From the IMG/VR virus record IMGVR_UViG_3300007363_001292, positions 1 through 25,516 of that record: a stretch of DNA of 25,516 nt; one strand, given 5' to 3'. Position numbers and translations under genes: made by a program. The notes below the pieces were generated by a model. That model searched no databases and was not told the origin of the DNA. It saw nothing but the letters and a program-made list of their open reading frames with translations. Of this stretch, positions 22,022 through 25,516 are shown piece after piece. Within the stretch, counting starts at the first letter, position 1, and every line of letters begins with the position of its first letter. Origin of the DNA: a virus.

Positions 22022-22558
22022 ATGAAGCTTAAACTGAAAGCCGTCAACCACGGCAAAGACAAAAACCGATTTTGCGGTCCTTCCGTAATATCCGCCGTCA
22101 CCGATCTGACTACCGGAGAGGCTGCACGGCTAATCCGAATGAAAACCGGAAAACGCATGGTCACGGGTACGCATGCAAGCGAGGTCGAGAGTGTCCTCAA
22201 CGACTGCGGTATCCAAATGACCACGCTACCCCCGCCCGAAGGTTGCAAGTTTGGGCGGTCCAAGGGCATCACCCTGGCGCACTGGCTTCGACTTACACAC
22301 GGCCAGCGCAAAGACCGAATATTCTTGGTCGTCGCAGGGTGGCACTGGCAATTGATTAGTGGCAATCGTTACGTGTGTGGCCGTATTTCATCCGAGGGTA
22401 TTGTCTCTATCAATCACCCAGAAGTGAAACGACGGGCACGTGTCGCTGAAGTCTTTGAACTAACCTCAGATAACGTCAAAATGCCAGACACAGATGTGTC
22501 GAAGCCTAAATACCCTAATGCCGCTATCCGAGCGAGAGATGGTCGCTTAGACCAATAA
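22022..22558 (+). CDS. Papain-like cysteine peptidase-type phage protein
   Basis: 178 residues. The segment RFCGPSVISAVTDLTTGEAA puts Cys18 at the start of a helix, and GWHWQLISG places His108 before a strand, as in papain-fold (C39- or NlpC-like) cysteine peptidases. The helix after Cys, the Leu/Val-rich strand IFLVVAG and the distance of 90 residues fit that fold. A third catalytic residue (Asn or Asp) is not obvious. ATG 22022 has GGAG 6 bp upstream; the in-frame TTG 22010 overlaps that site and is rejected. It may process a phage or host protein. It stands alone with its own control region. Family assignment is by motif only. Confidence 0.62.
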   Translation: MKLKLKAVNHGKDKNRFCGPSVISAVTDLTTGEAARLIRMKTGKRMVTGTHASEVESVLNDCGIQMTTLPPPEGCKFGRSKGITLAHWLRLTHGQRKDRIFLVVAGWHWQLISGNRYVCGRISSEGIVSINHPEVKRRARVAEVFELTSDNVKMPDTDVSKPKYPNAAIRARDGRLDQ

Positions 22559-22602
22559 CCATAAACCACGGCTCTCGGTCCACTTAAACTGTTCCAGGCA
22601 AA

Positions 22603-22757
22603 TCGCTATATATATATAGGGGAGAAATTATTTTTTTTGAAAAAAATTATTTTTGGGGTGGAACACGTGGAACAAATGGAACAAAGCTCTGTATCCCTTA
22701 TTGGAGTTCAAAAATCGTGTTCCACTAAGTCCAAAAAGTGTTCCATTTGTTCCACCC
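22603..22757. repeat. TGGAACA iterons and AT-rich tract, candidate origin or packaging site
   Basis: Within the gene-free region 22559-22868 there are three direct TGGAACA copies with a 9 bp period (22659, 22668, 22677) and three inverted TGTTCCA copies (22718, 22739, 22748), the last two again 9 bp apart. GGGTGGAACA and TGTTCCACCC close the array as a dyad. Just before it lies an AT-rich tract with alternating TA and long T and A runs (22606-22654). This is the pattern of a replication origin or of a TerS recognition (pac/cos) site; TerS follows directly. Confidence 0.7.
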
Positions 22758-22813
22758 AAGGTGATTGGATGCCATCTGAGAGCGTAAATTTCTTAAAAAT
22801 TTGGTTGAACCCC

Positions 22814-22827
22814 CCTTATATATAAGG
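22814..22827. promoter_or_regulatory. 14 bp perfect palindrome before TerS
   Basis: CCTTATATATAAGG is perfectly symmetric and lies 42 bp before the TerS start. It may be an operator or part of the packaging or origin region. No protein ligand can be named. Confidence 0.45.
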
Positions 22828-22868
22828 CAGAAAACTTGTAGGCCTCATGTAAATTAACGGTGAAGAAA

Positions 22869-23534
22869 ATGGGCAAACATGCTGTAAAGAAAAAAGACGC
22901 TGATCCTGATTGGGTTGAGACCCGTGGTCGGAAACCGCTGACCGCAAATACTAAGCTAACCCGTAAGCAGGAGCTTTTCGTAAAGGAACTTGTCAGCAAG
23001 GACGGGCAGATAACATTGCGGGAGGCGGCCATTAATGCAGGCTACCCTGCTAGCAGCGCCCACAGTAGGGCTTATGAGCTTACTAATCCCGATAAGAGCC
23101 CCCACGTAGTAGCTGCTATCCGGGCGTACCGCGAGGAGCTAGACGTAAAATTTGGGGTAACCTATCAAAGGCATCTGCGCGACCTCCAGACAATTCGTGA
23201 CATGGCATTGCAAAACGGTGCTTACTCCGCCGCCGTCCAGGCCGAGTATCGACGTGGGCAGGCCCAAGGAGACATATATGTGAACAAGTCCGAGATCAGA
23301 CATGGGTCCATCGATTCCATGTCTAAAGACGAAGTGTTAAAAGCCTTAGAGGAGATCAAGCAGAGCTATGCCCCCATCACCATCGATATCACTCCCGAAG
23401 AGCCGGACAATACCGCGAACCGCAGCAAAGCGAGAAAGCGGCTTGTGGAAGCTAATGAAGGAAGGGGTGACGAAGAGCCAGAGGAAACTATTGATGACGA
23501 GGCTGGAGACCTGGGCGACGCCGGGGATACCTGA
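22869..23534 (+). CDS. terS: Terminase small subunit
   Basis: 221 residues. The N-terminal basic segment (HAVKKKDADPDWVETRGRK) leads into a helix-turn-helix domain typical of Terminase_2: LTRKQELFVKELVSKDGQIT, REAAINAGYPASSAHSRA and SPHVVAAIRAYREELD. It continues with a central oligomerisation-type helical part (LRDLQTIRDMALQNGAYSAA) and ends in an acidic tail. TerS binds the packaging site and feeds DNA to the large subunit. ATG 22869 is preferred; GTG 22860 is possible. The acidic tail overlaps the next gene for 167 bp in another frame. The large subunit is not in the window. Confidence 0.8.
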   Translation: MGKHAVKKKDADPDWVETRGRKPLTANTKLTRKQELFVKELVSKDGQITLREAAINAGYPASSAHSRAYELTNPDKSPHVVAAIRAYREELDVKFGVTYQRHLRDLQTIRDMALQNGAYSAAVQAEYRRGQAQGDIYVNKSEIRHGSIDSMSKDEVLKALEEIKQSYAPITIDITPEEPDNTANRSKARKRLVEANEGRGDEEPEETIDDEAGDLGDAGDT

Positions 23535-23826
23535 TGTCATCATACAAGATGAGAACGGCTTGTTTCATTTTGTGGAGCTAAAACATACTGGCGGTAGAGC
23601 GATAGAGCTATCTCCCCATCAGATAACTTGGATGGATAACCATAAGAACGGCAGCGCCTGGATTTTGGTTAGACGGTCTACCCGCAAAGAGAAAGACACA
23701 ATCCGAGTCTACCATGCGTCCAAAGCTATTGACGCCAGAATGGAAGGGATAAACTGCCCGCCAAATCTTTTAGTTGAGGAGCCATTTAATTGGGATGAAA
23801 TTATGGGGTTGATTTGTCCTAGATAA
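23368..23826 (+). CDS. VRR-NUC-type PD-(D/E)xK nuclease
   Basis: 152 residues. GIPDVII (Asp56) and FVELKH (Glu70, Lys72) form the PD-(D/E)xK active site, with SPHQITWMDNH as the following family motif. Such VRR-NUC proteins act as structure-specific or Holliday junction nucleases in phage DNA processing. The segment KRESGLWKLMKEG before the core also looks family-like, so ATG 23368 is chosen, with AGAGGAG 13 bp upstream. This gives a 167 bp overlap with TerS. Shorter starts at 23455 and 23494 (GAGGAAA 6 bp upstream) are possible but would cut into the conserved part. It may resolve concatemers before packaging. Confidence 0.78.
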   Translation: MPPSPSISLPKSRTIPRTAAKRESGLWKLMKEGVTKSQRKLLMTRLETWATPGIPDVIIQDENGLFHFVELKHTGGRAIELSPHQITWMDNHKNGSAWILVRRSTRKEKDTIRVYHASKAIDARMEGINCPPNLLVEEPFNWDEIMGLICPR

Positions 23827-23867
23827 TCGCATACAGTGCCCGCTCCTTAACACAACGGAGAATCGAG

Positions 23868-24080
23868 ATGGGCATTCTTAGAGAAGGCTTTGAAATGGAT
23901 CATACGACGATCTGGAATAAAGGCACTACGCTGGAGCTTGGAATGGTCGGGTTCCATCATGAAAGTCAGACGGCTTTTGTTGAGTGGTATGATGATCAGG
24001 CAAAATTGACGAAGGCCGAGGTGGACCGCCTGATTAAAGCGCTTCAAGCGGTAAAGAGGAAATTCCCAGACGATGCCTAA
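23868..24080 (+). CDS. Small phage protein, unknown function
   Basis: 70 residues, starting at ATG 23868 behind GGAGAATCGAG, a leader nearly identical to the one before 22022. The front is beta-like (TTLELGMVGFHHESQTAFVE) and the end is a basic helix (KAEVDRLIKALQAVKRKF). The function is not recognised. The near-identical leaders suggest shared translational control or local duplication. Confidence 0.6.
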   Translation: MGILREGFEMDHTTIWNKGTTLELGMVGFHHESQTAFVEWYDDQAKLTKAEVDRLIKALQAVKRKFPDDA

Positions 24081-24110
24081 ATCAATCAACGAACGCCAAG
24101 CCGACCTGGC

Positions 24111-24165
24111 CGGCCACTAGGCCCCAGCCCTGGACGCACACCTGGCCAGGGCTTTGGGGTGCAAA
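24111..24165 (+). repeat. Structured intergenic repeat, copy 1
   Basis: CGGCCACTAGGCCCCAGCCC opens a hairpin: AGCCCTGG (24126-24133) pairs with CCAGGGCT (24146-24153), with an outer CCCC/GGGG helix (24122-24125 with 24156-24159) and a TT bulge. GGGTGCAAAC closes the unit. A second copy at 24446 has a U-A to C-G change in both arms, so pairing is preserved. An RNA function such as processing, attenuation or stability is likely. Confidence 0.72.
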
Positions 24166-24192
24166 CTACCACCTAACCGAAGGGATAAAGAC

Positions 24193-24423
24193 ATGATTTA
24201 CCATCACACAGAAACAATCCCGCATCCTCGCCGTCATGGCTGGACCGTAAAAATAAAATTTTACGTCCCGCCCAAGGCAGACGGAACACCCGATAAAAGG
24301 TCAGCGCCCCGCGCAAGCCGTGGGGTTGTCCATTATCACCAGAATGGCCACAAGCGAATTTATTTTGACAATGTGTTGCGTTTTGAGCGGTACGCCAGGC
24401 GCGGGGAGAATAGGCAAAATTGA
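24193..24423 (+). CDS. Small basic phage protein, unknown function
   Basis: 76 residues, starting at ATG 24193 with AAGGG about 9 bp upstream. It is rich in His, Arg and Lys (YHHTETIPHPRRHGWTVKI, GVVHYHQNGHKRIYFDN) and probably folds as a small beta-rich unit that could bind nucleic acid. It sits between the two copies of the structured repeat. A longer frame from TTG 24154 runs through the first repeat and is not favoured. No family was recognised. Confidence 0.58.
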   Translation: MIYHHTETIPHPRRHGWTVKIKFYVPPKADGTPDKRSAPRASRGVVHYHQNGHKRIYFDNVLRFERYARRGENRQN

Positions 24424-24445
24424 CCTAGGAGTACGCCCCCAACAT

Positions 24446-24502
24446 CGGCCACTAGGCCCCAGCCCCGGAGCGTGAAAACGTGGCCGGGGTTTCGGGTGCA
24501 AA
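24446..24502 (+). repeat. Structured intergenic repeat, copy 2
   Basis: CGGCCACTAGGCCCCAGCCC is shared exactly with copy 1. AGCCCCGG (24461-24468) pairs with CCGGGGTT (24484-24491). Compared with copy 1 both partners of a stem pair have changed (T-A to C-G). GGGTGCAAAC is again at the end. The loop differs in sequence and length, as expected when only the helix matters. Confidence 0.72.
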
Positions 24503-24503
24503 C

Positions 24504-24537
24504 GTCCCGGCGAAGCGCTGCAACGCCAAGCCGGGAC
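24504..24537 (+). other. Second hairpin attached to repeat copy 2
   Basis: GTCCCGGC (24504-24511) pairs perfectly with GCCGGGAC (24530-24537). The 3' part contains AACGCCAAGCCG, which also occurs at 24091-24102 before copy 1, so the two units share modules in a different order. Confidence 0.6.
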
Positions 24538-24569
24538 TGATCACAACAACGAGAGAAAGGAGAATAGAG

Positions 24570-24776
24570 ATGTCTTGGAAACCCGTGTTCATTATGAACG
24601 ACAACGAAAGGGCCTATAACGGCCAGCGTTTTGCCACCCAGGAGGAGGCGCGGCTTAGTGCTGACCGTAGGTTTGGGGTCTGGACCATGCCTGTTGATTT
24701 CACAACTGAGGAAAGTGATGATCCGGTAAACTATGTGTTTGATCCAATCAAAGGAGACGTCAGTGTTTCTACTTAG
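24570..24776 (+). CDS. Small conserved-type phage protein, unknown function
   Basis: 68 residues, starting at ATG 24570 with AAAGGAGAA about 7 bp upstream. The middle part RFATQEEARLSADRRFGVWTMPVDF followed by ESDDPVNYVFD is a pattern I associate with small proteins of marine phages. No catalytic motif is visible. A longer frame from 24480 runs through the structured repeat and lacks a ribosome site. The next small frame begins 14 bp before its end. Confidence 0.65.
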   Translation: MSWKPVFIMNDNERAYNGQRFATQEEARLSADRRFGVWTMPVDFTTEESDDPVNYVFDPIKGDVSVST

Positions 24777-24950
24777 TTTACTTGGACGCCTGTTGTACGG
24801 GCCAGATTGGAAAAAGTACGCCAACATATCACCCCCAAAAAAGATGCGGACAAGGTCCCGCCGCCGTAGGAGTTTTTAAGGGGCACTGCTAAATCTTTTG
24901 ATGAGGCGTATGACCTTCTAAAGAAAAGGGATGACGCTAAGAAAAAATAA
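24763..24950 (+). CDS. Small membrane-anchored/basic protein, likely frameshifted
   Basis: GTG 24763 stands 6 bp after AAGGAG (24751-24756). The first frame gives 38 residues: a hydrophobic N-terminus (MFLLSLLGRLLYG) and an Arg-rich end (KKMRTRSRRRRSF), then a stop at 24877. In the -1 frame, coding-like sequence goes straight on as LRGTAKSFDEAYDLLKKRDD to the stop at 24948, but has no start of its own. The switch point is a run of five T. Either a -1 frameshift is used, or an indel broke the gene (or the assembly). The joined product would have about 62 residues. Confidence 0.45.
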
Positions 24951-24956
24951 AACTTG

Positions 24957-24980
24957 ACCCGGGCTTGACCCGGGTTTTCT
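24957..24980 (+). terminator. Rho-independent terminator
   Basis: ACCCGGG (24957-24963) pairs with CCCGGGT (24969-24975) around loop CTTGA, followed by TTTCTTTTCT. A-rich sequence precedes it, so it could also work on the reverse strand. Confidence 0.9.
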
Positions 24981-24993
24981 TTTCTGTCATAAC
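24965..24993 (+). promoter_or_regulatory. Weak promoter overlapping the terminator
   Basis: TTGACC (24965-24970) and CATAAC (24988-24993) are 17 bp apart. The -35 lies in the terminator hairpin, like the terminator/promoter junction at 17259-17320. It may restart transcription for the last genes. Confidence 0.4.
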
Positions 24994-25028
24994 GTATGCG
25001 CTTTAACCCATACATAGGAGATATGACT

Positions 25029-25364
25029 ATGACTTACTTACTATCTGACTTGAGAGATATTTATGACCCTTATGCGATTTTCGTCGGGCAGCCAAACTCT
25101 AAGCATACTGTCCCTTGGATTGGCACTTTAGAACAGCGCGTTTTGCAAGCATATGAGCCGCCGGAGGATGAAGATAAAAACCCCCGCCATGCGGCGTGGT
25201 TTATTGCAGGCCGTGCAGGCCGTTCGGATGGTACATTTGGCCGCTGGGAGTATGGCGACACATATCGCGAGAACATACTAGACACGATGCATCTCAAATA
25301 TGCCTCCCCAGAATTTATAGAGGCTTACCGGAACTATCCTTTCACTTTTAACGGTGCGGCATAA
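25029..25364 (+). CDS. Small conserved-type phage protein, unknown function
   Basis: 111 residues. ATG 25029 is chosen because AGGAG (25016-25020) lies 8 bp upstream; ATG 25023 is too close and 24996 too far upstream. The protein is rich in aromatic and charged residues (DLRDIYDPYAIFVGQP, HAAWFIAGRAGRSDGTFG, RWEYGDTYRENILDTMHLKY). No family was recognised. The stop overlaps the next ATG (TAATG), so the last genes form an operon. Confidence 0.62.
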   Translation: MTYLLSDLRDIYDPYAIFVGQPNSKHTVPWIGTLEQRVLQAYEPPEDEDKNPRHAAWFIAGRAGRSDGTFGRWEYGDTYRENILDTMHLKYASPEFIEAYRNYPFTFNGAA

Positions 25365-25507
25365 TGGATACCATCACCGTAATTATTGAGGCGGGTTGCG
25401 TGGTTGATGTTAGAAACCTTCCGCCCGGCTGGCTTTACGAGATTGAAGATAGGGACGTAACCCCAGATGATGAGGAGGCCGAGCATGAAAACCATCGTCC
25501 ACGTTAA
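25364..25507 (+). CDS. 47-residue acidic phage protein
   Basis: ATG 25364 overlaps the preceding stop. The product starts with a beta-like segment (TITVIIEAGCVVDVRNLPPG) and ends very acidic (DRDVTPDDEEAEHE). Small proteins of this IIEGGxVxDV type are common in phages; the function is unknown. Coupled translation is likely, since no separate ribosome site was seen. Confidence 0.6.
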   Translation: MDTITVIIEAGCVVDVRNLPPGWLYEIEDRDVTPDDEEAEHENHRPR

Positions 25508-25516
25508 CCAGCACGT
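25485..25516 (+). CDS. Start of a further small gene, cut by window end
   Basis: ATG 25485 follows GAGGAGG (25472-25478) by 6 bp, a strong ribosome site inside the preceding gene. Only MKTIVHVNQH is visible, which looks like the start of a small phage protein. The rest lies outside the window. Confidence 0.5.
   Translation, partial: MKTIVHVNQH

Noticed and set aside
22659-22757. TGGAACA repeats as a CRISPR array
   Set aside because: Units are only 7 bp with 2-bp gaps and both orientations; there are no spacer-length intervals or cas genes.
22637-22825. 62-codon forward frame from a TTG start across the iteron region
   Set aside because: It runs over both arms of the TGGAACA/TGTTCCA array, has no close ribosome site and no protein-like conservation pattern. 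The repeats are better explained at DNA level.
24074-24121. 15-codon frame starting in the end of the 23868 gene
   Set aside because: Very short, no ribosome site, and it runs into the structured repeat whose conservation is at RNA level.

Overview
This window is a piece of a tailed double-stranded DNA bacteriophage genome. The evidence is a small terminase subunit, large virion-type proteins, a complete phage replication module, two peptidoglycan hydrolases, HNH endonucleases and many short, overlapping, mostly same-strand genes. No ribosomal or tRNA genes and no bacterial housekeeping genes were seen. The overall style (about 50% GC, short Gly-rich tails, many small conserved marine-phage proteins) suggests an uncultured marine phage of a Gram-negative, probably alphaproteobacterial, host. 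That host guess is inference, because no sequence searches were possible. Terminase large subunit, portal, capsid and tail genes are not in the window and presumably lie outside it.

Layout. (1) 1-8273: late module. It has the 3' part of a 749+ aa coiled-coil virion-type protein, a 1458 aa virion-type protein with two Gly/Ala-rich hydrophobic stretches, a HlyC-like toxin-activating lysine-acyltransferase homologue, a 223 aa small protein and an M15 peptidase endolysin. (2) 8262-9710: a lone reverse-strand SNF2-type helicase, fired from a promoter that overlaps the forward promoter of the next block. (3) 9807-16227: replication operon. It has a paired unknown protein, an SSB-like protein, an archaeo-eukaryotic-type primase (AEP), a UvrD/Dda-like helicase and a family A DNA polymerase, closed by a strong terminator at 16266. 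(4) 16306-19496: small genes: a ribbon-helix-helix regulator, a basic 49 aa protein, a SleB-type hydrolase, two micro-ORF/zinc-ribbon pairs, two free-standing integrase arm-binding (DUF4102) domains and an adenine methyltransferase. (5) 19592-20633: two tandem HNH endonucleases. (6) 20658-21632: an operon with a CI/Cro-like repressor behind a promoter embedded in a long inverted repeat. (7) 21633-22021: noncoding control region. (8) 22022-23826: a cysteine-peptidase-like protein, an iteron/AT-rich noncoding region, TerS and a VRR-NUC nuclease. (9) 23868-25516: small conserved proteins separated by two copies of a structured, base-pair-covarying repeat, and a terminator/promoter junction.

How the parts fit. 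Primase, two helicases, polymerase and an SSB-like protein make a near self-sufficient replisome. Primase and SSB-like protein both end in an SSB-type DxPF tip, which would let them recruit the same partners. The methyltransferase, HNH enzymes and VRR-NUC nuclease act on DNA. The M15 and SleB enzymes would open the cell wall. The CI-like repressor, the integrase-derived domains and a Leu at the polymerase 762-equivalent position hint at temperate ancestry, although no integrase catalytic domain is present. The most unusual feature is the acyltransferase inside the virion gene cluster, which suggests that a virion protein is fatty-acylated.
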